Origin: Carallia brachiata
Lineage: Eukaryota; Streptophyta; Magnoliopsida; Malpighiales; Rhizophoraceae
Assembly: GCA_021464245.1 (NCBI GenBank)
Contig: JADCRB010000043.1
Coordinates: forward strand, 3,776,794 to 3,840,793
DNA: 64,000 nt
Direction: 5' to 3'
Below are positions 12,442 to 25,715 of the stretch, one piece after another (the first letter of the stretch is position 1; every line of letters begins with the position of its first letter). A program made the translations under genes and the position numbers. The notes beneath the pieces were generated by a model that had not been told where the DNA came from, ran no database searches, and was given only the letters and a program-made list of their open reading frames with translations.

Positions 12442-13568
12442 TTTTTTTTATCAAAGGGAAACATCGTATTAATAATAAACAAACTCATATATAGATCCAA
12501 CGCTAAGGCGTTGAAAGAACCAGCACAAAGCAGACATAACAAACGCTCAAAATGACCTACATTTGACTGGGTCACAAGGACGATAAACTAACTGAACACG
12601 AAATTCAGTTAGGCAAAACCCTCTTTCGAGGGAAGAAATCAAAACAAAATAAGACCTATCTGAGACCGATGTCTCAGACAAACCTATCTCGATTAGAGGA
12701 AGTTGCAAATTGCAGCACATACCGCACTTAGGCGGACCTAAGTCGGAAAACGACGGGGTGTATCCAACAACAGTTTCCCACAAATAAAGCCTACAAAGAA
12801 ACACAACCAACAGTAAAAACAAAGCAGAACCGGATACAAAAGCAACAACCGAACACACCCTAATGCCTAAACCAAAAAATAGTAACAGTGGGATCCAGAT
12901 GCAACGGCGGAGGTCGGCGGCGACGGAGGGGAGGTCGTCGGAGGGGGCAGCAGAGTGGATGACGGCGGGGTCATCCTTGATAGCCCTAGACGCAGCTGAA
13001 ACAATAGTGGTGACTGTGTCCATGGCGGCCCTGGTGGCAGAAGGAACGGCGGGAACAAAGGCAGTACCGATAGTTGGAGCCGTTGCAGTGGAGCCATCGA
13101 CAGCCTCAACCCCGACGGTGCAACCAGCAAAAGCCCTAGTCCACAGCATCATCGAGGACCCAGGGGGCACCGACATTGGTCTCCGGCACAGTAGCTCCAC
13201 CGCACACGATGGGGGATGCAGCAGCGCATGTGTCGGCGACAACGATCGAGAGGGGGAGAACAACGCCGGTAGCGCGGGGAATCCGGATCCGACAAAAGGA
13301 GGGCCTTTGGTGTGCTGAAACAGGTTAGATCTACAAAAACTGAAGAAGCTATACAAGAGAGGTGAGAGAAGAGAAAAAGGAGGAGGAAGAGGAAGGGGGG
13401 AAGGAAGTGGAAGAAAAATGAATAAGCGAGGGAGTGGGGGGGACAAGGGGGCTGGCCGGCGATGGCAGTGAGGCACCGCTGCCGGTCATGGAAACTGTGA
13501 CTAATAAAAGGTGACGCGACAAAGAAATGAGAGAGAGAGGTTTAGAGAGAGTGAATTTTCTTTTTTTA
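12442..13568 (-). mobile_element. LINE-like non-autonomous retroposon, copy 1
   Basis: A 1.1 kb insertion absent from units B and C. On the minus strand it starts near 13568 with a CT-rich leader, then a GC-rich body (12870-13310), and ends at 12442 in a short poly(A). Flanks share AAATATTATT (12432-12441 and 13569-13578), a plausible target duplication. The body shares blocks with 37048-38059 and about 57650-59555, for example TGCGGTATGTGCTGC and the tail ATTAATACGATGTTT. A long open frame on the minus strand is compositionally biased and matches no domain I recognise. No reverse transcriptase is visible, so it depends on another element's machinery. Confidence 0.75.
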
Positions 13569-14279
13569 AAATATTATTAAATTAATTATATATCTCTTAT
13601 GTATTTCAACAAACTTATTTTACTCATCCTTCTAACGCACGCCAAAGACTCGATTATATGAAAGCTTTATAACACAAGACTCCAACGACCATTAAAACTA
13701 GTGACCATGATAATATTTAAAAAAAAAACAATAAATCAAAATGGAGCGATTGACGACTAAGTGGGGCCACATCAAAGCTGTCGGTTGGCCAATAGTTTTG
13801 GACTTTTTTGTTACTACAAGACAACAGTAGATATTCATTGACTAAAACAAGTAATATATAAAATTATTAATTTTTTAAATTTAATATATTTTTTATAATT
13901 TGACGAATCAAATATTACACATTAATTTTATAATTATTTTTTTATGTATTTTGCATAATTTTTTTGTTTTTATTAATTCAAAACTAAGAGTAAGAAGAAG
14001 AGAGTGTAACCTAACTAGTAAATAAGTATTATTTCTTCTTTCTAAGTGAGATGTTTAGATCCAATACCTATTTTCTACCAATTTTTTTCTCCTCTAAACG
14101 CATGGATTATGACATACTTTGAAAAGAAAAAAAAAAACAAAAGTAAGAACGAGGCTGATTACACAACAATATTTTAAACAATCCCAAAAAAGAATAAAAA
14201 AAAACAAAATTTTATCCAGGTCACACGGTGAGTCTTGGGGCGAGAGACTTCACAATGATTAGAAATACAGTTTATATTT

Positions 14280-14530
14280 TTTAAAAGGGATCTATTATAT
14301 AGTCAAATAATTTTTTTTTATTATGTTTATATGTATTTTTTTGTGTAATTACAAGTATTTTTTGTGTAACTATAAAGAAAAAATGTACAACGAAAAAATA
14401 ATAATAATTTTTGAATTACTTTTTATCGATTTGATTACATAAAACACACTCTTAATTACACAAAAAAAATTTCGTGTGGAAATAATAAAAAAAAATCATT
14501 TAATCATAAATTTTTTTCCTTTTTTTAAAA
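14280..14530. mobile_element. Foldback MITE-like insertion in unit A
   Basis: Unit B reads directly from the AAATACAGCTTA block (21233) into AATATTTTATCCGTC (21252). Unit A has about 240 extra bases at this point. Arms of the insert are imperfect reverse complements: a T-rich block with TTTTTTTTATTATG near 14310 and its A-rich partner near 14485, and inner arms TTGTGTAATTAC (14341) and TAATTACACAAAA (14453). No coding content. Confidence 0.55.
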
Positions 14531-16729
14531 TATGTTATCCGTCATAGCGGACAAGGAAAAAAAAAATCTTCATCATAATCGCTTCCTATGGGAGCCACTC
14601 TCCAGAGGGCGCGTGTTCTTACGACAAGATAACCTTGGTGTTACCGTCACCTACTATATTCATTAACAACACAAGTAATTACATAATCTATCTAATTTTA
14701 TCTTTTTTTTTTTTTTTTTGAAGATTAATCATACAATGATTCATATTATTGTATGTCTATATATATTTCAGTAAAAATAAATCACTTAATTTTTTTAATA
14801 TATATTATAAAAATGAGTAGCTTAGTTTTTTAACATATATTATAAGACAAATTGTGGTAGTCCAAATAAATATTATTGAATAATAACATAGATGCTAGTA
14901 ATCTTGCATATCTTTTGTTTGATATTAGATTGAATTGAATAGTTAAAGTAAGTTTAAAGACTAATGATGATGCTATGAGAAAATTACATTGAATTTGCCA
15001 AGAAATGCACACACACACACACATATGTACACACTACAATTTGATCTTGCGTATTGCATGAGTTATATATATTTATTAAAAAAAATTAAAATAAATTTAA
15101 TTAGATATTATATGAGATTGATTATAAAAATATTAATAGTAACTGAAAAATCAGAAATTGAAATTATTGGCAGCCAATTGTAAATAGTAAATATTTAAGA
15201 ATTTATTCCAGATTTACGTCACATTTATATCATGTTAAGTTATAATTAGTAAAATAATTGGAGGGAGTGTCTATAATTGCAATTATTAATAGCTCTCAAT
15301 AGTAATTGAAAAATCTTGAATAGTAATTATTTGCACTTAATTGCAACCACAGAGCATTAAAAATTTATCATATTTATGCTATATTTATATCATATTGTAA
15401 TTGTAATTGAAATAGTAAAGAATTAAAAGAGAATTTTATAGTTTTGCCACATGGCAGTTACAAACGTTATAAGCTTTCTCTAACATTTTCCAATATACTA
15501 ATTAAATGGCAATAATAAAAGTATAATTTTGTTGAATATAAAATATGAGACTAAGTTATATTGAAATGAGATTATAAAGCTTCTTGTCATTATTATTCAT
15601 TCACGATAATAACAGTTATTGTGAATTTCAATAAAGTTTTAGTTTTATTTTCAATCAATAATGTAAATTAATGAGCAATAATGTAAATTTATGATCAATG
15701 ATAGTTGATTGTTTTGATAAATAAATTATTTAAATGATCTTTTTTGACCATCACAAAATGCATTTAATTTTCTTTCTTCCTGCTGTGGCTCAAAATCTGT
15801 CCCAAATCATTCTCTTGGATGGTTCCCCTTGCATATCCACGGATTGTTCTTCTAGTTTTGTCCCTCATGGACACGCACTGATCTATATACATTACAGAAT
15901 TTAGCTGTAGAAAACAATTACTGAGGCATCATACTGGATATCTCACAGATTAATTTTACTTTGAAAAATTAAAAAGCCTGTGGCCATACCGTACCATTTT
16001 GCAATTAGTCAAAACACAATATACAAACAAGCTAGCGAAAAGGTCAACCAGGATGCTGTTTCATAGCTTTGCATTTGTTTTTTTTTTAACAACATCTTTG
16101 CACTTATTATTAGTGTTCATTTACATTTTATTCAGTCTACTTACACATTTACTAGCTTTATACCGTTCTGATTTTATGCATGCCAATACACAGTATGAAT
16201 GTGCAGATTTCGATCCAACGGTTGTAAAGTACTTTGGCATATGCAGCGCTATGCATAGAATCAATTATTACTTAAATAGGAATTTGTCGAAAATAAATTT
16301 TCATAATTCAAATACATGTATTTGTTGTGCAACCGATTATAAGTGTAATGAAAAAAAAAATTATATTTTTTTTCTTATGTGATAAATTTATGTAATTGCA
16401 GAAAATTTTCGACTCACTGCATTACAAAAATTTTTCTAATTCTTCGGAACTTTTTTTTCCCCTTAAATTAACAACCGTTGTTACCGCAACAAAGTTAAAA
16501 TAAAACCTCAACAATAATTAAAAGTAAGAAAGTGCGGTGCGACAGACATCCTGCAACGAAAAACGCCACAATCGATGGTGCGACCGATGCCCGCCTCCGC
16601 CACCTTTGTTAAATAAAGTGGCCACGTCTTTGTTCGTCTGCTTCCATTCCTGATTTCTCCTCTCCGACCAAACTTATTAAAGAGCCAAAACAAACGCAAG
16701 GGTCCTCCGATTTCCGTCCACCTCCCGAC

Positions 16730-16975
16730 ATGTCGAGGGCGAGACGCCTTCTCCTTTCCTTGTTTGCTTACTAATCCCTCTCTCTTTTTTCTGCTGTAAA
16801 ATCCGACGAGCTTCAACCACTGCTGAAAATTAAATCAGTGCTTGAAAAGTCAAACACCAATGTGTTCAATTCATGGGATTCCAATAATTCCGTTTGTAAT
16901 TTCACCAGAGTTACCTGTAATTCGGGGAATTCCGTCACGGAAATCAACCTGTGCAAACATAATCTAAAAGATTCA
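16730..16975 (+). pseudogene. RLK7-like receptor kinase, 5' fragment (copy A)
   Basis: The fragment has the same start as the two longer copies (ATG 16730, MS-x-ARRLLLSLFA) but a TAA at 16772-16774 replaces the Tyr codon, 14 codons in. After it, the correct frame continues through the leucine-rich-repeat N-cap (SDELQ-x-LLK, FNSWDSNNSVCNFT, VTCNSGNSVTEI). It stops matching at about 16966-16975, in the middle of the first repeat. There the sequence switches to what is the upstream end of unit B (compare 9701). The fragment is a product of the tandem rearrangement and cannot encode a receptor. It has lost nearly all repeats, the membrane span and the kinase. Confidence 0.9.
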
Positions 16976-17019
16976 ACACAAATCCAAGACTCAATCATTT
17001 TGGTTATTAAAATGGAAAA

Positions 17020-17631
17020 GGTAAATATATTGATTTCGCCTATCATCTTTAATTTTTTTTTAGAATTTCACTCACAACACTATTTTATTTTAAATTATAT
17101 ATTTTCAATGTTTCTACTGTTAATCTTTTTTACTCTTCACGGTTAGTTTATTGTTAAATTTAACATTTAACAGTCTAATTATCATCAATTCGTTTAATTT
17201 GAATAACATGTTAGAATAAATTAATAATCTGATATTTAATAAAGTGATGATCTGTCATATTTTGTCCTTTCCTGGTTAATCATGTTTAAACATTTGTTTA
17301 TTATAGTATATATAGATAACAGACTCTTTATATTTTTTTACATAAAATCATAAAGAACATTTTATTTTGATTTTTTAAAAGTCACAATATTTAAAAAAAA
17401 ATTTTAAAAAATTGTTAGATATTAGGTTATCACTGCATACTCACATGTTATTCAAATTAGACGACGTGATGATAATTAGACTGCTAAATATTAAATTTAA
17501 CGGCAAACTAACAGCGAATGATAAAAAAGATTGATGACAAAAACGTTGAGGATATAATTTAAAATAAAAAAATATTGTGCACAAAATTTTAAAAAAAATT
17601 AAAAATAATGAACAAAATTTATATATTTGCT
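17020..17631. mobile_element. Mutator-like foldback MITE with arms of about 200 bp
   Basis: Left arm (about 17020-17225) and right arm (about 17425-17631) are long imperfect inverted repeats. Examples are GTTAGTTTATTGTTAAATTT on the left against its partner AAATTTAACGGCAAACTAAC on the right. Unit A has the empty site (9731-9755). The flanks AATGGAAAA (17011-17019) and AAAGTAAAA (17632-17640) agree at 7 of 9 positions, consistent with a 9-bp target duplication, which with long arms suggests a Mutator-type element. There is no transposase. Confidence 0.75.
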
Positions 17632-20215
17632 AAAGTAAAAATAGTGAGTGACAATAATTAAAAAAAAAAAAAAAAGACATAAAGTTGGAGCTGCTCAGTG
17701 CTCACTGATTAAATGGTCAAAGGTCTTCACTCTTCAATCAAGTGGGCTCGTTGGTTGAAACTTCTCACGGAAAAGACAAGTCAATGTTGGGTTGCGACAA
17801 AGACAGCATTATCAATCTATTTATAGTGCATTGTTCTTCATTTCTTATTAATGGGACCGAATTGAAAGGCTACGGTCAATGCTGAGATTAGGAAGAACAT
17901 TTGTCCTTTAAGCCGTGGAGAGAGACGGGGAGAAACAAATGAAGCACCTTTCAGTTACTATAGACTCAAAGAATCACCATTTGCTGTGATTTATTAGTAA
18001 AGAAATCATTTGTACCAAAAATTGTAAATTTAAATTTTTATCAAAATATTAGATAAGATTAAAAGGTATTACTCATTTTTTTTTTTTTTTCACTAAAAGA
18101 GACTGAGAAACAGTTTTTTTTTATTTTTTATCAAACACTGAGAAACAGTTGAGAGTGTGCGAAACGTGAGTTAGTGCACCAAAGATTCTTTCTAGTGGAT
18201 GATGAATGCTCATGTTTCTCTTTTTAAAGACGATGGCTAGAATAATTTTCTGTTTAAATCTCCACATCGACAATTTTTGTTGTTAGTGCCTTCCCTTTTC
18301 TCCTTTTTGATCCACCTTTCTTCTCTATCATATCTTTTGTTTTTTTAAATTGCTCTATGATATATTTTTATGTATATTACACTTTTCATCAATAGCTCCA
18401 ATGGTAAGAGAGTTTTATTCTTTTTGGTTAGTTGAATCGAAGAGGAAGAAATTTCCTTAAAATTCGCTAGAGCCAACCTAAATCAGTGTGCTACTGGAGC
18501 CATTGTATTGAAGTTCAACTCCGAATTGCAAATTGAAAAGAGACATGATGTAAATATTTACATATTCGTGTAGGATGAACAAGACACTAACGAACAACTC
18601 AGAAATTCATCTAAAAATTAGAAAAAATTATGAAATTTCACTCGTAAAACATAAATTAGGAAAATTATGAAAATCTACTGAGAAAACACATTGGAAAGCT
18701 ACTCGTAAATTAACGAAAATCTATTCGTTAAGAAATTTAATATCGAATTATCAATTCTCACAAACAGACTTAATAATAAAGTTGATACTAATTTCTATTT
18801 ATAGAACTAAACTGACTAAATTAATTAATAATAGAATTTAAAATAGACTACAAATAAAATTCTAAACATACTAAGTAAGTAAAAATATAATTTATAATAT
18901 AATTTTAACTAAAAATTATTTTAAATGATGTGATATCTAATATAATAAAATATAAAATATAATTATTAATGTAAGATATTAATAAATTCATTTAACCTTG
19001 TCGGCACAGTAAGCAGTATCAGGAGATCGCATGTGCCAAACCAACATCACCAGTCCTACCCCAAACCCACATTACCCAATAAATATTGCTGTGTTTTATG
19101 AGCAGTTGTCTATAATAATAAAATGGATATTGAATGATGTTGAAAAAAAAAATGATAGATGGACGAGTAGTCCAGTAAAGAGATACACCACAGAAACAGA
19201 AATAAAGAACACAGAAAAAAAATAACTGTAAGCTCTATACTGTTTTTTTAAACATATGATATGCAAAATAATTAAAATTAATGTATAATAAATTCAAAAT
19301 TTATGTATAATAGATTTATAACAAAAATAAAATGAAAACTTATTACACCTCCGTAGAAACTTTTCTGTCCTTGTAGCAGTAACCTTTGAAAAAAAAAAAA
19401 TACGAGGATTAAAAATTTGTGTTGTGCACTTGATATTTCCAATAAGAAATATTACTTTATCCTGTAATACTATTGATACTAAGCATATCATAGCAATCAA
19501 ACATATATTTAGTTTTACTTAGTATTATATCCACTTAGCTTGCATACCTATCTTCTAAGTTCTACCATAAGGCTCCAAGCTTCTTATGCTTTAGGCTAAG
19601 GCGTAACAAGGCCAAAAGGGGATTTATATTAATCTTAGTTAAGGGTAAATAATGTGTGTCATATATCTTTTAATTTAAATATCTAACAAATGATGAATTT
19701 TTTTTGCCCATGATTATGTAGAGATATGAGAGATAAAAACTGGGCTATTTAATGACCAAACTGCAGTTACAACCATATAGTTTCTTTGAGAGTAGGGTAC
19801 TAATGACATCATTAGAGAGAGACGGAGAGCTTGGTTGACGTTTTATTTCGGTATAAGTTATAAAAAATTGAACAGCACTAAGTAACTTTACACTCACAAT
19901 AATTTGTCTTTCAATTTATTTTTCTAAATTTCATTATTTAATATCTTATATTATTTTGAAATTTTTAAAAATTCTCTTTTTTTTTTTTTTAAATATTTGT
20001 CCAGCGTTTCGCCATCAGGTGATCTCCGAATGGAATCAGTGGGCACCTTTCGTACTTTTACATGGACTCTTTTCTAAGGCATTTGTGATTGACACTCGAT
20101 GTCGGATTCATTGAATTTGCATCGCATTCATATTCTCCGTGCTGGCACTGTTGCAACCCGCCCTGCTTTTTCCGTCAAATGCCAACAATAAAAAGAGCTT
20201 CAAATCCAAGAAATG

Positions 20216-20243
20216 ACACACACACACACACACACACACACAC
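20216..20243. repeat. (CA)n microsatellite
   Basis: A CA run of 28 bases. The equivalent site in unit A (12088-12099) has six CA units and in unit C (36896) only about three. This is another tract that differs in length between the duplicated units. Confidence 0.95.
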
Positions 20244-23200
20244 CATTTTCAGATGTCACGATTTTTAGTTGTTTCGGAGCAATTGCAACATTTTTTTGGG
20301 CTGTCCATCAACAAAAACAAAGAAGAAAAAGCAACCTTGTTCTATATGCAATTGTAAAAAGGGAATTTAGTCCATTCCGATGAGAAAGCCAGCTTTTTAC
20401 CCCAAACATTGATGGAAATGAAATTCAATTGCCCCACAACTCCTCGGGAGAAATTCTTGGTGGAAAATTCAAAATGACTATGCAAAGCTAAAAACGTGTT
20501 GGATATATAAAAATTTGAGTTATTAAATTGTAAAAGAAATATTAAATTTTAAAAAATAAATTATTAATTATCACAAAATTAATTACATATTTTATTAAAC
20601 TTGTTTTACTCTTCCTACGACGTGTGCCAAAGACTCGATTATATGAAAGCTTTGCATCATAAGGCTACAATGACTATTAAAAGTTAAAACCAGTGACCAC
20701 ATGATAAAAATAAAAAATAAAAAAAAAATAAAAAACAAAAAACAAAGAAAGAAAATGGAGCGATTGACGACTAAGTGGGCCACATCAAAGCTGTCAGTCG
20801 GCCAATAGTTTTGGACTTTTTTGCTACTACAAGACAACGGTAAATATCCATTGAAAAGTATTGTAGTATAATTTATTTAATTTTTATTTTTTAAAATTTA
20901 ATATATTTTTATAACAATTTCAATATTACGTATTAATTTTATAACTATTTTTACATATCTTACATTTTTTTGTTTTTTAATTCAGAACTAATAAATAAAT
21001 ATTATATCTAAGTGAGATGTTAGGGTTCAATCTCTACTTATTACTAAATTTTTTCTCCTCTAAATGCATGGATTATAACATTCTTTGAAGGAAAAAAAAA
21101 AAAAAAAAAGTAAGAACGAGGCTGATTACATAACAATATTTTAAACAGTTCCTAAAAATATTAAAAAAACAAAATTTTATACAGAATCACACGGTGAGTC
21201 TTGGGGCGGGAGACTTCACAATGATTGGAAATACAGCTTAAAATTATTGGAAAATATTTTATCCGTCATCGCGAATAAGAAAAAAAAAATCTTCATCAAA
21301 ATCGCTTTCTATGCGAGCCACTCTCCAAAAGGCGCGTGTGCTTCAGACGATATAGCGTTGGCGTTACCCATTATACTCACAAGAAACAAAAGTAATATAC
21401 AATGATTCATATTATTAAGTATTTACATGTATTTTAATAAAAATAAATTACTTAATTTTTTAATATATAATATAACAATGATTAACTTAGTTTTTTAATA
21501 TATATTATAAGATAAATTGTTGTAGTCCAAATAAATATTATAGAATAATAACATAGCAGCTAGCAATCTTGCATATCTTTTGTTTGATATTAGATTGAAT
21601 TGAATAGTTAAAGTAAATTTAAAGACTAATGATGATGCTATGAGAAAATTACATTGAATTTGCTAAGAAATGCACATACACACACATATACACACTAGAG
21701 ATTGTCCTTGCATATTGCGTGAGTTATACATATTTATTAAAAAATATTAACAAAAATTTAATTAGATATTATATGAGATAGATTCTGAAAATATTAATAG
21801 TAACTGAATAATAAAAAATTGTAATTATTGACACTCAATTGTAACTATTGAGCATTCAAGAATTTATTCCATATTTATGTCACATTATATCATATTAAGT
21901 TATAATCAGTAAAATAATTGGAGGGAGTGTCTATAATTGAAATCATTAATAGCTCTCAATAGTAATTGAAAAATCTTGAATAGCAATTATTTGCACCTAA
22001 TTGTAAGCACAGAGCATTAAAAAATTATCATATTTATGCCATATGTGTATCATATTGTAATTTAAAATACTTTACGAAATATTAAAAAATTAAAAGAGAA
22101 ATTTATAGTTTTGCCACGTGGCAGTTACAAATGTTATAAGCTTTCTCTAAGTTTTTCCAATATACTAATTAAACAGACAATAATAAAAGTATAATTTTGT
22201 CGAATATAAAATGTGAGACTAAGTTATATTGAAATGAGATTATAAAGTTTCTTATTATTATTATTCATTCACGACAATAACAGTTATTGTGAATTTCAAT
22301 AAAGTTTTATTTTTATTTTCAATCAATAATGTAAATTTATGATCAATAATATTTGATTTTTTTGACAAATAAATTATTTATTTATAATACTTTGGATTAA
22401 TATAAATTATTTTCGAAATGTATATTAAGAAGTAAATTTTTTTAATTTTGTCATTATTTTAAAAAATTTTCCAAAATCGCCACATGGCAATTACAAACAA
22501 GGGAAAGTTTTTTCTAAAATTTTCCCTTTGTACTAATTAAATTAAATTAAATATATTGGATAAAAGTTAAATCAATTTTTGTCTTTATAAATTTTAGAAG
22601 GAAGGAAGAGTATTTGGTATTATTCGTCATTCCATTTCTCATCCTACGGTTATCTACCGCTGTTAGATTGTTGCTGCTTGAAAATTGTCTCTTCTCACAA
22701 TTACTTGTGATATTTCAACGATTGCAACACCGGAAAGCAGGTTGCAAAGAGAGGATCATTACATCAAAAGTTCGTGGTGCCCTCAAAGGAGGAAGGATTA
22801 TGAAACTTTAGTGGGAGTACACCTCCAATCAGGTAAACTTCTTAATGAGTAAAAGGCACACTGCCTTTTGTAATCCAAACAAATTTAAGTTCTCAAAAAC
22901 ATAACATCTCAATCTATTAATTAGCAGTGCCTATTCATCTGTTAGGTTGCCAAATACATTAAAAAAAGAAATTGCCCAAACTTTCGGTATCATTATCTTC
23001 AGTCTACTCATTTTGCGGATCATTGATATGCACATCGTACACTGTCATATACATTTGCCACTCTTGAATTACCTCAGCACTCCGTCTACTGTTTGTCATA
23101 AAAGTCACACTTATCGACTCTATTCTAAGAATGTTGTAGGATGATTTAGTTCTCTTTTGGTCTTGTTCAAAACAATATGTTAGTTAAACACCTAAAAAGT

Positions 23201-25715
23201 AATATAATTATTATGTGCTTTTTAAGATTTTTTTTCTTTTAAGACTAGTTAATTGAGAAGATAATACTCAAATAATACTCAACTAATTACAATAAAATAA
23301 TACTCTCTTGTTTCTTATTTCTAGATATGAAATTTTGTTTAAAAAAAAAACAGAGAGCGATGGAGTTATATGGAATGAATCTCTGTACGTTTTTTTAATT
23401 GATCTACGAACCCAACAATGTTTAGTCGTTACTACTGATAAATAAGAGGAGACAATGGCTGACGCTATGGTTCTTCGAGTGCGGATTTTGTTTCCCATTG
23501 TTTGGCTTTTCTATAGGCTTAAGGCAGCGAAATAGCCTCACGAGCGCGAGTGGATCTTGGCTTTATCTGCCTTTTGTTTTCCTTGAGTTTCTAGGTGACA
23601 TTATCCACGTGCTGTTTACACGAGTGAACGACATTAAAAGTCAGCATAGGCGGCTTCCGTGTCTCATGATTGATGATCCTTTCTCCCCACTCCTTGCCTT
23701 GTGTTGTGTTTTCTTTTTAAAAAAGTTTTGTGTGCACGAGAAATCTGACATAAAACAGTTTGAGAACGTTAACAGTGTGCCTTTTTTTTTTTAGGGGGAG
23801 AAAGAAGACAATTGTAATAATTATTTTTTATTTTTTAAATATTTTTTAATTTTTTTTATTTAAATAATTTATTTTCTTTATAATTTTTATTTTATTAAAT
23901 TATTATTTAATTTCATTCTCTACACTTTCTTTCTTTCAATTTTTTCTGTTTCTTTAAACAATTTATTTTCTTCACCACAACCTTTTCCTTCTCCACCTTT
24001 TCACAGCACTCCGAACACACACTAACAATGCGTTGGTGGTGCGTTTTTTTAGATAAGAAAAGAAAATATTTTTTTATTATTTTTTCATTATTTTTTTCTG
24101 TTAATTTTTTTTATTTATCTAAATAATTTATTTTATTTATAATTTTTTTCTAATAAATTACTATTTATTTTTTCTCTATATTTTTTTCTCTCAATTTTTT
24201 TATTTATCTAGATAATTTTATTTTCTCATAATTTTCCTTTTTATTCTTTTCCTGTACACACCTTTCGTCACAACTTCAAACACACTATAAGAACATAAAA
24301 AAATTAAAAAAGAAAGTTAAAAATTAATTTTTAAAGTAATAATAAGTATATTTAAGATAATATTAAATATATTTAAATTTTAAGTTTAAAAAAATAAAAA
24401 ATAAAAAATATTTCTAACTAATGTCTAACTAATTTGTTGAAAAAATTTCATTTAATTATCATATTAAATCTAACCACTAAATCTAATTAGGTGCCTACTG
24501 CCTAGTCTCTTGTGAGTCCAAATTAACCTCACTCCTCGAACTCGTGTCTCAAGATCAAAGCCAGGCTTGAGACATTAAGGTTAATCAGAAATTGAATAGA
24601 AAGTGAATAAAAAGAAATGAATAGAAAATAGTATTATAATAATGATGTTATAATTGATAAAAAATAATGATTAAAAAATTATGAAAAAATAAATAAATAA
24701 TAATTTGTGAGAGAAAAAATAAAATAATAATTGTTTAAATTAATGGAAAATAAATAAAAAAGAAAATAAGTAGAAAACTTTAATTTTTTTTTTTCCTTTT
24801 CCTTTCTCTTAAAAAAATGCCAAACATGGCCTAAAGTTCTCCGCACTACAGACTGAATCCCAAGCTAGGACCACCCTCACCTTGGGACCCCGATTCCCCA
24901 ACTTACTGCATTGCCATCAAAACCCCTGACCTAAGGTAACCAACACATACACTCACGTCTTTAAGTTTTGTAGTCCTTTCACAGCTTCTTCAACATTATG
25001 AGTGCTAATGCTAGGGACTCCCTCGGGTCCTTAAAAGTGCTTTCTTCTTACCGTTGACCACCTCAGTGGTGAGCCCAATTTGCAGCTCGGGGACCCATCA
25101 TCACAATTCATAGAGTTCTATAATGTGGATGCATTAGCGAAGGCATGGCCTACCATATTATGGCAGAACATGCCATATAAAATGATCTTTTTGTTTTGTT
25201 TTGTTTTTTCAGAAACATATTAAATGATCTTTCTGACCATCACAAAATGCATCTAATTTTCTTTCTTCCTGCTGTGGCTCAAAATCTGTCCCAAATCATT
25301 TTCTTGGATGGTTCCCCTTGCATATCCATGGATTTTTCTTCTGGCTTGGTCCCTCATTGACACGCACTGATCTATATACCTTACAGAATTTAGCTTCAGA
25401 AAAACAATTACTGAGGCATAATACCGCATATCTCACAGATTAATTTTACTTTGAAAAATTAAAAAGCCTGCGGCGATACCGTTCCATTGCAGTAGAACAT
25501 TCCCTTATGTATGCAAAGCCAAACTTGACAATAACGCCACTCATAATGAAATAATATTTTTTCCAGAAAAATTTAAATATTTTTTTCATAAAAATCATTG
25601 AATGTGTGTGAGAACTTCCAAAATTTGCAACTAGTCCAAACAAAATACACAAACAAGCTAGTGAAAACGTCAACAATGATGTTATTTCATAGCTTTGCAC
25701 TTATTATTAGTGTTC

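Larger units (their letters stand above)
9701..16975 (+). repeat. Tandem segment unit A (truncated)
   Basis: This segment is the first of three related blocks. Shared landmarks in order are the ACTCAATNATTTTGGTTATTA start; the block near 10240 on the 'dead' leader; the GCTTTAGGCTAAGGCGTAAC stretch (11229); CCAGCGTTTCGCCATCAG (11690); the AATAAAAAGAGCTTCAAATCC stretch (12057); CACACGGTGAGTCTTGGGGC (14222); a CA repeat (15008); and the region just upstream of the receptor gene (16520-16729). It lacks about 2.8 kb present in unit B (22380-25220), apparently a deletion at about 15730. It carries its own insertions at 12442-13568 and about 14280-14530. The block ends abruptly inside the receptor gene. 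Confidence 0.85.

Noticed and set aside
12547..13476. 309-codon open frame on the minus strand
   Set aside because: It lies within a retroposon flanked by a target duplication, is compositionally biased, and no recognised domain is present. The corresponding frame is not kept in the other two family members.
16838..17146. 102-codon frame from the RLK7 fragment into downstream DNA
   Set aside because: It begins at a non-ATG codon, and its second half is the foldback element. It is a chance fusion, not a gene.
22614..22811. 65-codon frame with a similar frame at 40258-40455 in unit C
   Set aside because: Similarity is due to segment duplication. The two translations lose each other through indels, so there is no sign of coding constraint.
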